11,022 bases of DNA, from contig JBFMHD010000082.1 in NCBI GenBank assembly GCA_040752395.1, forward strand, positions 1 through 11,022. Direction: 5' to 3'. The first letter of the stretch is position 1. Every line of letters begins with the position of its first letter. The stretch is from JBFMHD01 sp040752395 [NCBI: Candidatus Hydrogenedentota bacterium]. Lineage in GTDB: Bacteria > JBFMHD01. Shown here piece by piece: positions 4,550 to 11,022 of the stretch. The notes below the pieces were generated by a model. That model did no database searches, was not told where the DNA came from, and was given only the letters and a program-made list of their open reading frames with translations. Both the position numbers and the translations under genes were made by a program.

Positions 4550-7375
4550 ATGAAGAAACGGGGTTTAGTTGTTTTAGTTTTATTAATTGTTGCTTTACTT
4601 TTTAGCGGATTTAAAGAGAATTATTCTTTTATTTATCTTTTTGAATGCGATATCCCTCTTTTACTTAAACAGGATAATATTTATTCGCAAAATGATTTCA
4701 GGTTTATACTCTGTCGTAAACTATATCCGTTATTGAAATTAATAAAAAACGAGAGAGATTTAAGAGTTGGATTAATCATCACGCCACGATTTATCAATCA
4801 CTGGGAAGAAGTGATGCGTGGTTTTGCCGATGAAAACTATCTTTTATCTTTAAAAGACTTTGACGAATTAAGTTATGCTGAAAAAGAAGAGATTATAAAA
4901 AGGTTTTGCAGACCCAGACTCGATGTTGATTTAAAATCATTTCCGCGGTATGACGAGATTTATAAAAAGCTACCAGATAATATTTTGAATGAGATACAGC
5001 TCGATAAAACCCTTATTGATTTAACACCAAAGGATTATAAAGACCTTCAAACTTTGTATGCGTTGTCCCAGCTTGACCCATTAGAAAGAAATTTACCACC
5101 AATACAGCCAATAGTTGATAAGGGTTCAGGCTGGAGTGAGAACGAGAAACGTATAATCTGGGATCGTGTTAAAGAGATAGAAAGAGAATCTTATGATCTT
5201 TTAAATCAGCTTATTATATCAGGCCGTGTCGAGTTGATTGCTTCATTTGAATACATCGTACCAACCCAGGTTCTTTTTAATTATGAAAAACTTGGATTAA
5301 AAGATGAGCCAAATGTGCTGATAGATTTAAAAGAAGAGCTTGATAGATTACTTATAAGGTCTAAAAAATATTATAAAGAAAAATTTAATGTAGAGCCTCT
5401 GGGTCTATGGCCTGGCTATTATTTACCCGAGGGTGCTTTTTTTTCTGATATTTTCAGGGATAATTTTAAATATGCTCTTTTAGATTCTTCACAGCTATCA
5501 CATCGCGGTTCCTTGATTTCTTCAGGAAAGAATAAGTTTATTCAAAGGGACAACAATTTTAATAAAAAATATTTAGATACACCACTTGTTATAGGACAGG
5601 GCGTAAATGAGTTTCTTGAATTGGTACACAGAGAATGCGAACTCGACCCTAATAACGTAAAGGTATTGTCATTTGATTGCAATACAATGGATATAACTGA
5701 TTTTAATCAGAAGTATTATTTTCTTAAAAAACAGGGGTTTGAGTTCATACAGCCATCTCAAATACTGAATCGCAGTTCTCAGGATGCACCAATAATCATT
5801 CATTCTCTATGGGATGATGAAAAAAATTATCTGGATTGTATTGGCAGAGATGATTTGAATAGAATGTGGGATGCTGTGTATAAACTCAAAAAAGTATTTG
5901 AAGTAAAAAGTAAAGAGATGATTGAAAAAGGACAAAGAAAAACAAGGATTGATATTACAACCCTGAAAAATTTATACGAATCGATATTGAGTTTGTTAGA
6001 TGAAACGTGGTATCTAAAAGTATCAATGCCGCAAGGGTTTACAAAAGATGTGGTAAATTATGTGAATGAGTTTAAAGAAAGATATGAAAGAGTTTATAAA
6101 ACATTGACCGATGAAAGTTTGCCTGAAGAAATAGTCTTCCTGTACCCTTTAAAATCTGATGCAGCACGACAGAGTATTGTTCTTGATATGATCCAGCCTG
6201 AACTCGATGGTGAGGTCAGCGCAGGTGAATATTTTGCAGGCGAAAAAAAAGCTGGAAAATTTAGTGATTGTTATCTCGGGATCGATAATGAAAGAATTTA
6301 TCTTGGCATAATTAAGAAAGATGTAAAAGACCCGCTTACACTCGAGATGTATCTATCATGTAATGATATTTTAAACTGGGTCTCACAATATTCTGATGGC
6401 GTTAAATCAGAGGATAAACTCGGGTTTAGATTGGACATTTTCTGGCCAAGAAACGATAAACCCGAGATAAGGTTCTTTAAACCAGGACTTAATAATATAT
6501 GGAACCCCTATATAGATGAGCAAAGAGACGTTAAATCAACTAATAAAACTATTGAGATAAGTATCCCATTTTCTATAATATCTGACAAGGAATATGCCCA
6601 GATCGGGTTTGTTATGTTTGAAAAAATAAGAAAAATTAAAAATAGAATCCCCAAAACAGGTACAATGCTATTCAACGTTGAAAGGAATCCTGAACCATTG
6701 ATTGAAGGATTTTTCAGGGATTTCCCATCTGATGATCATTCCTTTGGAAACCTGGTTTATCCGCAATTGAGCGATATACATAGCGGCCTCTTTGATATAT
6801 TAAATTTCAGGATTATGATGTATAAGTCTTATTATAAGTTTAAAATCAAAATGAAAGAATTACATAATATATGGAGATTGACAGGTGGTTTGAGCCAGCC
6901 AGTAATTGATATATATTTGGACGTTGATGGCAAAGAAAATTCTGGTTTGAGAGAACTGCTTCCCAAAAGAAACGCAATATTTACTGATGAATATTTCTGG
7001 GATTATGCAATTGTTATAAGTGGTGATGGCGCTTCTTTTTATGGAGTTAATCCAAGAGCTGAACCAGTATATCTTATTGGACCACGATATACTGTTAATG
7101 AGACCGCAAACGAAATCACAGTGGATATACCTCAATATGTTCTACCAGAGGGCGATATATTTGAATGGTCATATTTTGTTGGAGTTTTGTGTTACGATCC
7201 TTTATCAGAGCACCATATAAGGGAGATAAAAAGAGAATCAGATAACAGATGTTTTGGTGGCGCTAAATATGATAAAGTATCTAATTATCTCGATATACTT
7301 GTTCCTGTAAATAAGAGTCAGGAAGAAATTTTGAATCATTATTATCCACCATTACCGATGTTTAAAGTCTACTAA
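4550..7375 (+). CDS. Exported GH57-like protein with degenerate active-site motifs and a glucodextranase C-terminal-like module
   Basis: Numbering is from the ATG at 4550 (941 aa). A TTG at 4532 is possible, but the ATG gives a clean signal (MKKR, then a hydrophobic stretch to about residue 20) and GGGAAG upstream. Residues 25-520 follow the glycoside hydrolase family 57 layout: YLFECDIP (29-36) where HQP is expected; SGRVELIASFEYIVP (224-238) where the GxIE...YYHPILPLL block is expected; GLWP...LPEGAF (285-297); FDCNTMD (375-381) where DGEN is expected; DETWYL (484-489) where SDWFWW is expected. His residues of the first two motifs are lost. E294 and D376 might be the remaining acids. Residues about 544-709 resemble a beta-sandwich (LDGEVSAGEYF opening). 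Residues about 744-929 resemble the glucodextranase C-terminal domain (PF09985): DIYLDVDG, YFWDYAIVISG, NYLDILVP. It is probably a periplasmic or surface carbohydrate-binding protein, perhaps not an enzyme. Confidence 0.8.
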   Translation: MKKRGLVVLVLLIVALLFSGFKENYSFIYLFECDIPLLLKQDNIYSQNDFRFILCRKLYPLLKLIKNERDLRVGLIITPRFINHWEEVMRGFADENYLLSLKDFDELSYAEKEEIIKRFCRPRLDVDLKSFPRYDEIYKKLPDNILNEIQLDKTLIDLTPKDYKDLQTLYALSQLDPLERNLPPIQPIVDKGSGWSENEKRIIWDRVKEIERESYDLLNQLIISGRVELIASFEYIVPTQVLFNYEKLGLKDEPNVLIDLKEELDRLLIRSKKYYKEKFNVEPLGLWPGYYLPEGAFFSDIFRDNFKYALLDSSQLSHRGSLISSGKNKFIQRDNNFNKKYLDTPLVIGQGVNEFLELVHRECELDPNNVKVLSFDCNTMDITDFNQKYYFLKKQGFEFIQPSQILNRSSQDAPIIIHSLWDDEKNYLDCIGRDDLNRMWDAVYKLKKVFEVKSKEMIEKGQRKTRIDITTLKNLYESILSLLDETWYLKVSMPQGFTKDVVNYVNEFKERYERVYKTLTDESLPEEIVFLYPLKSDAARQSIVLDMIQPELDGEVSAGEYFAGEKKAGKFSDCYLGIDNERIYLGIIKKDVKDPLTLEMYLSCNDILNWVSQYSDGVKSEDKLGFRLDIFWPRNDKPEIRFFKPGLNNIWNPYIDEQRDVKSTNKTIEISIPFSIISDKEYAQIGFVMFEKIRKIKNRIPKTGTMLFNVERNPEPLIEGFFRDFPSDDHSFGNLVYPQLSDIHSGLFDILNFRIMMYKSYYKFKIKMKELHNIWRLTGGLSQPVIDIYLDVDGKENSGLRELLPKRNAIFTDEYFWDYAIVISGDGASFYGVNPRAEPVYLIGPRYTVNETANEITVDIPQYVLPEGDIFEWSYFVGVLCYDPLSEHHIREIKRESDNRCFGGAKYDKVSNYLDILVPVNKSQEEILNHYYPPLPMFKVY

Positions 7376-7415
7376 CTTCCTGGTTCTTACTTCGCTATCA
7401 CAAGAGTGAGATAAC

Positions 7416-7457
7416 GAAAGAAGCAAGAAGCAAGAAACAAGAGGCACAAAGGCACCT
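7416..7457 (+). repeat. Purine-rich heptad repeat
   Basis: Six consecutive 7-bp units can be laid out: GAAAGAA, GCAAGAA twice, ACAAGAG, GCACAAA and GGCACCT. Positions 7409-7434 are the exact inverted counterpart of 109-134. Positions 7406-7421 recur at 1808-1823. This links three intergenic regions of the window to one repeat family. Confidence 0.75.
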
Positions 7458-7488
7458 GCCTGCGCCGCGCTCCGCCGCGGCAGGCAGG
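7455..7488. repeat. GC-rich hairpin
   Basis: Arms CCTGCCTGC (7455-7463) and GCAGGCAGG (7480-7488) pair perfectly over 9 bp. Inside them CGCG (7466-7469) pairs with CGCG (7476-7479) after a 2-nt bulge, leaving a 6-nt loop. No T-run follows, so it is not a standard intrinsic terminator. It does lie between the GH57-like gene and mltG and could stabilise or attenuate transcripts. Its G+C content stands out sharply from the rest of the window. Confidence 0.7.
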
Positions 7489-7529
7489 CAAAAGCACAAA
7501 GCATGAAAAACTAAAGATGATATGAAAAA

Positions 7530-7591
7530 AGTCGTGAGTCACAAGTCGCAAGTCGTGAGTCAAAACAGGACTCAAGACTCAAGACTTTTCA
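7530..7591 (+). repeat. AGTC-type and GACTCAA-type heptads in one register
   Basis: Eight 7-bp units run without slippage from 7530 to 7585: AGTCGTG, AGTCACA, AGTCGCA, AGTCGTG, AGTCAAA, ACAGGAC, then TCAAGAC twice. The last part up to 7591 is identical to 5-27. In both places it stands just before the leader repeat core, so the two elements may travel together. Confidence 0.8.
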
Positions 7592-7596
7592 TAGGG

Positions 7597-7670
7597 GGCT
7601 CCAGCCGGCTGTAGTCCGTAGCCAGTAGCCTGTACCCCGAATTATTAGGGTTGAGGAGTTTTCAGAGGGG
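7597..7670 (+). repeat. Leader repeat copy 3, upstream of mltG
   Basis: The core 7597-7633 differs from copies 1 and 2 at only a few positions, and the match to copy 2 continues through GTACCCCGAATTATTAG (7631-7647). The distal half is more diverged but still ends in TTTTCAGAGGGG (7659-7670). AGAGGGG is the best ribosome-binding tract for mltG, although it lies 17 nt from the ATG at 7688. A second purine tract, GAGGAG, lies at 7653-7658. Confidence 0.85.
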
Positions 7671-7687
7671 TGGGTTAACAGTGTGTT

Positions 7688-8665
7688 ATGTATAAATATA
7701 TTATAAGCGTTATACTTATTATTATAGTTATAACCGGACTTTATGTTAAGAGTAATCTTCAGGCACCTGAAAATTTTATTTCTGAAAAAACAGTTTATAT
7801 AACCCCTGGAGCAAATACAGATCAAATAGCTAAATATCTTAAAATGGAAAATATAATAAAAAATAGATTTATTTTTAAGATGATTGTAAAGTATAAAGGA
7901 TATGAAAAAAGATTAAAAGCAGGATACTATCTTATACAGAAAAAGAGTGATGTATTTAGAGTTGTTGATATTCTTGTTGAAGGGAAAGAATTAGCAAAAA
8001 AGATTACAATCAGAGAAGGTTTGACTGTCAAAGAAGTAGTCGAAGATCTTGTAGATAACGGGTTTGGGAGCGAAGAAGAATATAATAAGATATTAAAAGA
8101 TGAGAGATTATTAAAAGAGCTAATCCATTTTGCAAAAAGCTATGAAGGATTTTTATTTCCTCAAACCTATTATTTTAGAATAAATGAGATACCGGAAAAT
8201 ATTATTAAAAGATTATTAGAGGAATTCAGGAAAAGTTTCCAGCCAGAGTTTGAACAGCGGGCTTCGAGCATAGGGCTGTCGTGTTATGAAGCTATAATAC
8301 TTGCTTCTATAGTTGAGAAAGAGGCTAACAAAGAAGAGGAGAGACCGGTTATAGCTGGTATATTTTTAAAAAGATTGAGATCAGGTCGTAAATTAGAAGC
8401 CTGTCCCACCATAAGATATATTTTAAATCCAAAGAGACCAAATCTTTTATATGAGGATTTAGAGATAGATTCACCTTATAATACCTATCTTTACCCAGGT
8501 TTACCACCCACGCCTATTTGTAACCCCTCGATTAGTTCTATAAAAGCGGTATTATATTATGAAGAGACACCATATCTATATTTTGTTTCAGATAATAAAG
8601 GGGGTCATTATTTTTCAAGTACTCTTTCAGAACATAACAGATACAAAGTCTTAGTTTCGAAATAA
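7688..8665 (+). CDS. mltG: Endolytic murein transglycosylase MltG (YceG-like)
   Basis: MltG cleaves nascent glycan strands in peptidoglycan at the outer face of the inner membrane and so sets strand length. This 325-aa protein has one N-terminal membrane anchor (about 3-20), a LysM-like region (about 34-110, with KITIREGLTVKEV at 105-117), then the catalytic domain. Visible signatures are YEGFLFPQTYYF (152-163), ILASIVEKEA (204-213) where E210 corresponds to the catalytic Glu of E. coli MltG, DSPYNTYLYPGLPP (261-274) and YLYFVSD..GGHYFS (296-310). CPTIRY has Cys239 where many homologues have Asp. An in-frame TAA just upstream (7676-7678) fixes the ATG. The length is typical. It is separated from uppP by a convergent small ORF, but all the genes to its right that can be named are envelope genes. 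Confidence 0.95.
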   Translation: MYKYIISVILIIIVITGLYVKSNLQAPENFISEKTVYITPGANTDQIAKYLKMENIIKNRFIFKMIVKYKGYEKRLKAGYYLIQKKSDVFRVVDILVEGKELAKKITIREGLTVKEVVEDLVDNGFGSEEEYNKILKDERLLKELIHFAKSYEGFLFPQTYYFRINEIPENIIKRLLEEFRKSFQPEFEQRASSIGLSCYEAIILASIVEKEANKEEERPVIAGIFLKRLRSGRKLEACPTIRYILNPKRPNLLYEDLEIDSPYNTYLYPGLPPTPICNPSISSIKAVLYYEETPYLYFVSDNKGGHYFSSTLSEHNRYKVLVSK

Positions 8666-8818
8666 CTTGCTTTTTTTGCGTCGTTCTAACTCGAGTCTAA
8701 GCAGGTTCTTTACTGCTTTTAATCGTTTATTAAACAATTTTTCAAGAGTGTCTTGTGGTAGATTTAATAATATACTTTTCTGTAATTTCCTATTTGTTAT
8801 TTCTTCACTTATGTTCAT
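8651..8818 (-). CDS. Candidate small protein, 55 aa, function unknown
   Basis: A 55-codon ORF begins at the ATG of 8816-8818 (minus) and stops at 8651-8653, inside the last 15 bp of mltG. The product is very basic and helix-prone: it begins MNISEEITNR, has LPQDTLEKLFNKRLKAVKNL at 20-39 and ends with Arg/Lys-rich residues (ERRKKSKLFRN). A regular Leu/Lys/Glu pattern from about residue 20 suggests an amphipathic helix. An in-frame stop directly upstream makes this Met the only start, and no clear Shine-Dalgarno tract is present. The codon choice and non-random amino-acid pattern argue for a real gene, but I recognise no family and chance cannot be excluded. Confidence 0.4.
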   Translation of the reverse strand: MNISEEITNRKLQKSILLNLPQDTLEKLFNKRLKAVKNLLRLELERRKKSKLFRN

Positions 8819-9046
8819 AGTTTATTAATCGGCATTAAATATTTTACACTTTAACCCTATCACTTATGAACCATTATGCTGTGATCCAGACACTCGACTT
8901 CAAACTTTTTTGTGTAACTTCTGGTCATTCCCTTTCTTTACCTCTGATGTCTGATGTCTATGGTTATGGTCTACTGCCTGAATTGCAGGTGGTATATAAA
9001 TAAAATATAATATTTAAATACTGATATTAGATGTCGATAATTTAAT
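8819..9046. other. Intergenic region between the small ORF and uppP
   Basis: It contains a tiny minus-strand frame (8860-8928, 22 aa, MTRSYTKKFEVECLDHSIMV...) whose start vaguely recalls the N-terminus of IS3-type OrfA transposases. It also holds a 7-bp tandem TCTGATG repeated 2.4 times (8943-8959) and the likely uppP promoter. Nothing else stands out. The transposase resemblance is weak and covers only about 12 residues. Confidence 0.4.
8983..9011 (+). promoter_or_regulatory. Candidate sigma70-type promoter for uppP-ftsK
   Basis: TTGCAG (8983-8988) and TATAAT (9006-9011) are separated by exactly 17 bp. Only half of the -35 matches consensus, but the -10 is perfect and the setting is AT-rich. 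Transcription would start near 9018, about 29 nt before the ATG at 9047. No recognisable Shine-Dalgarno tract lies in that short leader. Confidence 0.45.
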
Positions 9047-9823
9047 ATGATATATCAAATACTAATACTCGGGATTATACAGGGAGTTACTGAGTTTTTA
9101 CCTGTATCGAGTGATGGTCATCTTGCGTTTCTGGAACGATTGATGCCGGGTATCACTGAGTTTTCCTGTGAAATGAAACTCTTTATAAATGTCTCGTTAC
9201 ATTTTGCTACTTTATTAGCTGTTATATTATTTTTCAGGAATAAGTTGATAGCTATTATAAAGGAGCGCGATTATTTATATATTTTGCTTGTATTATTTGC
9301 CTGTATCCCAACAGGGATTATTGGGTTAGCGCTTAAAAATTATGTTGAAGAAAAAATGAACGACAAGATGATGATATCGCTTTTTTTTTGTATAACAGGT
9401 CTTGTTTTATATATAACACGGATACGACAGACTATTTTAAAAAGAAGACCAAATTATTTTATAGCTTTTATTGCAGGTATATTTCAGGGTATAGCTGTTT
9501 TGCCAGGCATCTCACGTTCAGCTATGACTATATCCTGTCTGCTTTTATTTGGTATTAATGAAAAGGAAGCAGGTGATTTTTCGTTTATTATGTCGATACC
9601 AGCGGTATCAGGAGCTGTTTTAGTTGAATCAAGGTACATACTAAGCTGGAATCCGTTTGAAGTGACACCCTTTTTAGGCTTGACAATTTTTGCAGGAATG
9701 GTAGTTGCATTTATATCCGGCTTTTTTTCATTAAAATTTTTATACAGAATACTCGAAGACAAGATATGGTATAAATTTTCGTATTATCTTTTTATTATCG
9801 CAGCTATTAACGCGATAGTTTGA
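9047..9823 (+). CDS. uppP: Undecaprenyl-diphosphate phosphatase (UppP/BacA)
   Basis: This integral membrane enzyme removes a phosphate from undecaprenyl diphosphate and recycles the lipid carrier for peptidoglycan and surface polysaccharides. Overexpression of the family gives bacitracin resistance. The 258-aa length and about eight hydrophobic segments are typical. The two signature regions are GIIQGVTEFLPVSSDGH (9-25), with E16 and H25 at the conserved positions, and VLPGISRSAMTIS (151-163), with the essential Arg at R157. Q12 occupies the position of E. coli E17, a substitution common in the family. Asp at 23 (usually Ser or Thr) and Ala at 159 (usually Gly) are less usual. The TGA overlaps the GAGG that serves ftsK, which starts 8 nt later, so the two genes probably share a transcript. 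Confidence 0.95.
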   Translation: MIYQILILGIIQGVTEFLPVSSDGHLAFLERLMPGITEFSCEMKLFINVSLHFATLLAVILFFRNKLIAIIKERDYLYILLVLFACIPTGIIGLALKNYVEEKMNDKMMISLFFCITGLVLYITRIRQTILKRRPNYFIAFIAGIFQGIAVLPGISRSAMTISCLLLFGINEKEAGDFSFIMSIPAVSGAVLVESRYILSWNPFEVTPFLGLTIFAGMVVAFISGFFSLKFLYRILEDKIWYKFSYYLFIIAAINAIV

Positions 9824-9831
9824 GGTTTTCA

Positions 9832-11022
9832 ATGAATCGACGCAAAAACATCAGAGAGAAGAGAGAGCCAGGATTAATTAGAAAATTTACTAAGGCTCTA
9901 TTTAATTTTATTTTCTTTACCGCAAAGAATAATGAAATTAATGGTCTTATACTTATGGGTATCGGTATCGTATTGTTTCTTACTCTGGTCTTTAATATCA
10001 ATATAGTAGCGATAAAAAATTCCTCGCTTGAATATACAGGTATTATTGGTTCTTCTGTGGCTTATTATCTTTTTTTATTACTTGGGTGGACCGCATTTTT
10101 ATTGCCAGCTGGTATCTTTTATACAGGTTATAATGTTTTTATAAATAAACCAATAGAAAAGAAGATATTAAAAATTATCGGAATAATTCTTGCTCTTATA
10201 TATTATTCAAGTCTTCTCTCATTATTGTTTGGAGAGATAAGTTATCCGAGAGAGGAGTTGCAGGGGGTTGCTGGTGGGATGCTTGGTGCCTTTGTTTCGT
10301 TTTATACCGTAAAATATTTCGGTAAAATACTGGGTTATCTTATTATTGTATTTGCCTGTACAGTCTCTATACCAATGGTAACTCCGATCTCTTTACGGAG
10401 TATCTGGTTATTTATACGTGAGATTGCGGTAAGTATTATCAAGTTTAAGATGGGTATATTTAAAAAATTATATGTTTATATACGAGATAAGTTAAAAGAA
10501 GCTATAAGAAGATTTAATGAAGCAAATCTTAGAAAAATACAAGAAAGTAAAAAAATAGACCTGATACCAGAAACAATCAAACACCAGGGGACTAAGGCCA
10601 AAGTAATTAAAACAGAAGCTCCGGGAAAAGAGGTTGAGATAGGTGGTATAGAAGAGAAAAAAACAGTAAAAGAGATAGAAAAGAAACAAAAAGTAAAAGA
10701 TATTATAAAAAAAGATATCGATGAATATCAGTTCCCACCAGTTGATTTAATGAACCCACTTCTGGAAGTGGATGTTTCAGAAACAAAAGAAGAGATCGAA
10801 CAGAGAGCAAAGAAACTTGAAGAAACCCTACGTCAATATGAGGTAGAATGCGAGGTTAAAGCTGTAAATAGAGGACCAACAGTAACACAATTCGAGGTAC
10901 AGGTAACACCAGGAACAAAATTAAGCAACCTCACTGCACGCTCAGGCGAGATTGCTTATGCTATGGCTTGCTCGAGTGTTAGGATTGAAGCGCCTATCCC
11001 TGGTAAAACCGCTATTGGTATA
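9832..11022 (+). CDS. ftsK: DNA translocase FtsK/SpoIIIE, 5' part (cut by window end)
   Basis: FtsK anchors at the division septum and pumps chromosomal DNA during segregation. The frame is open from the ATG at 9832 to the window end (397 codons). The start is supported by GAGG at 9822-9825 with 6 nt spacing. Membrane segments lie at about 36-62, 69-100, 112-134 and 145-182 (the 4TM anchor). A short, charged Lys/Glu-rich linker (about 215-298) follows. The alpha subdomain of the motor begins at PPVDLMNPLL (302-311) and contains NRGPTVTQFEVQVTPGTKLS (346-365) and VRIEAPIPGKTAIGI (383-397). The Walker A and B motifs and any gamma domain lie beyond the window. The linker is short compared with E. 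coli FtsK and more like that of SpoIIIE. Confidence 0.95.
   Translation, partial: MNRRKNIREKREPGLIRKFTKALFNFIFFTAKNNEINGLILMGIGIVLFLTLVFNINIVAIKNSSLEYTGIIGSSVAYYLFLLLGWTAFLLPAGIFYTGYNVFINKPIEKKILKIIGIILALIYYSSLLSLLFGEISYPREELQGVAGGMLGAFVSFYTVKYFGKILGYLIIVFACTVSIPMVTPISLRSIWLFIREIAVSIIKFKMGIFKKLYVYIRDKLKEAIRRFNEANLRKIQESKKIDLIPETIKHQGTKAKVIKTEAPGKEVEIGGIEEKKTVKEIEKKQKVKDIIKKDIDEYQFPPVDLMNPLLEVDVSETKEEIEQRAKKLEETLRQYEVECEVKAVNRGPTVTQFEVQVTPGTKLSNLTARSGEIAYAMACSSVRIEAPIPGKTAIGI

Larger units (their letters stand above)
7376..7687. other. 312-bp intergenic region made almost entirely of repeats
   Basis: No convincing ORF or RNA gene lies here. In order it holds: an imperfect hairpin (7391-7418); purine-rich heptads (7416-7457); a GC-rich hairpin (7455-7488); more heptads with GCACAAA (7480-7507); AGTC-type heptads running in register into GACTCAA-type units (7530-7585); and leader repeat copy 3 (7597-7670), which reaches to 17 nt before the mltG start. 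Apparent ORFs on the minus strand here are low-complexity readings of the repeats. Confidence 0.8.

Noticed and set aside
6860-7135. 91-aa minus-strand ORF inside the GH57-like gene
   Set aside because: It lies opposite the conserved C-terminal module, is rich in Ile/Asn/Ser as expected of an antisense reading of AT-rich coding DNA, and shows no family pattern.
7391-7418. Intrinsic terminator after the GH57-like gene
   Set aside because: The stem is interrupted by a mismatch and a bulge, is AT-containing and short, and no T-run follows.
7387-7575. 62-aa minus-strand ORF in the mltG upstream gap
   Set aside because: It consists only of repeat sequence (GC-rich hairpin and purine heptads) and has low-complexity, Leu/Cys/Phe-rich content.
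5-7670. CRISPR array
   Set aside because: The direct repeats are contiguous heptads or scattered single copies; there are no evenly spaced unique spacers and no cas genes.
7589-7825. 78-aa minus-strand ORF over leader copy 3 and the mltG start
   Set aside because: It is antisense to the membrane anchor of MltG and to the repeat. It shares its repeat-encoded peptide (LIIRGTGY.LRTTAGWSP) with the spurious ORF at 4132, which only reflects the shared repeat.
9484-9762. 92-aa ORF on the minus strand inside uppP
   Set aside because: It is wholly antisense to the conserved second half of uppP. Its sequence mirrors the reverse of the signature region and it has no start signals of its own.

Overview
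This window looks like a piece of an AT-rich genome from a bacterium with a peptidoglycan wall. The wall and division genes mltG, uppP and ftsK are present, and one exported lipoprotein has a lipobox. Gene density is high and coding regions use many AGA/AAA/ATA codons. The gaps between genes are filled with short, comparatively GC-rich repeats. This style fits several uncultivated lineages known mainly from metagenomes, but the sequence alone does not fix the phylum. No rRNA, tRNA, CRISPR array, intact insertion sequence or phage gene is visible.

Left part (1-2764): a repeat-filled leader, then four co-directional genes. They are a GT-B family 4 glycosyltransferase, a small two-helix membrane protein with an OB-like middle, a YdjM/DUF457-type integral membrane protein with metal-site His/Asp residues, and an Rrf2 regulator with an IscR-like C-X5-C-X5-C cluster. 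The Rrf2 gene overlaps by 41 bp, tail to tail, with a minus-strand gene for a solitary peptide-type ABC substrate-binding lipoprotein (2724-4280).

Middle (4281-7687): a divergent intergenic region precedes a large exported protein (about 941 aa). Its N-terminal half follows the layout of glycoside hydrolase family 57, but the signature motifs are eroded. Its C-terminal half has a beta-sandwich and a module like the glucodextranase C-terminal domain. A 312-bp gap follows, made almost wholly of repeats.

Right part (7688-11022): cell-envelope genes mltG (endolytic transglycosylase), uppP (undecaprenyl-diphosphate phosphatase) and ftsK (DNA translocase, cut by the window end). uppP and ftsK are 8 bp apart and probably co-transcribed. 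A 55-codon minus-strand ORF (8651-8818), too short for usual gene callers, overlaps the 3' end of mltG.

The most unusual signal is between the genes. One leader repeat occurs three times (45-201 interrupted, 4286-4360 on minus, 7597-7670). Each copy points toward the gene just downstream and ends in the purine-rich tract that probably serves as that gene's ribosome-binding site. In addition, several unrelated repeat families share a 7-bp period, so adjacent families sit in one heptad register. This is reminiscent of the heptanucleotide STRR repeats of cyanobacteria.
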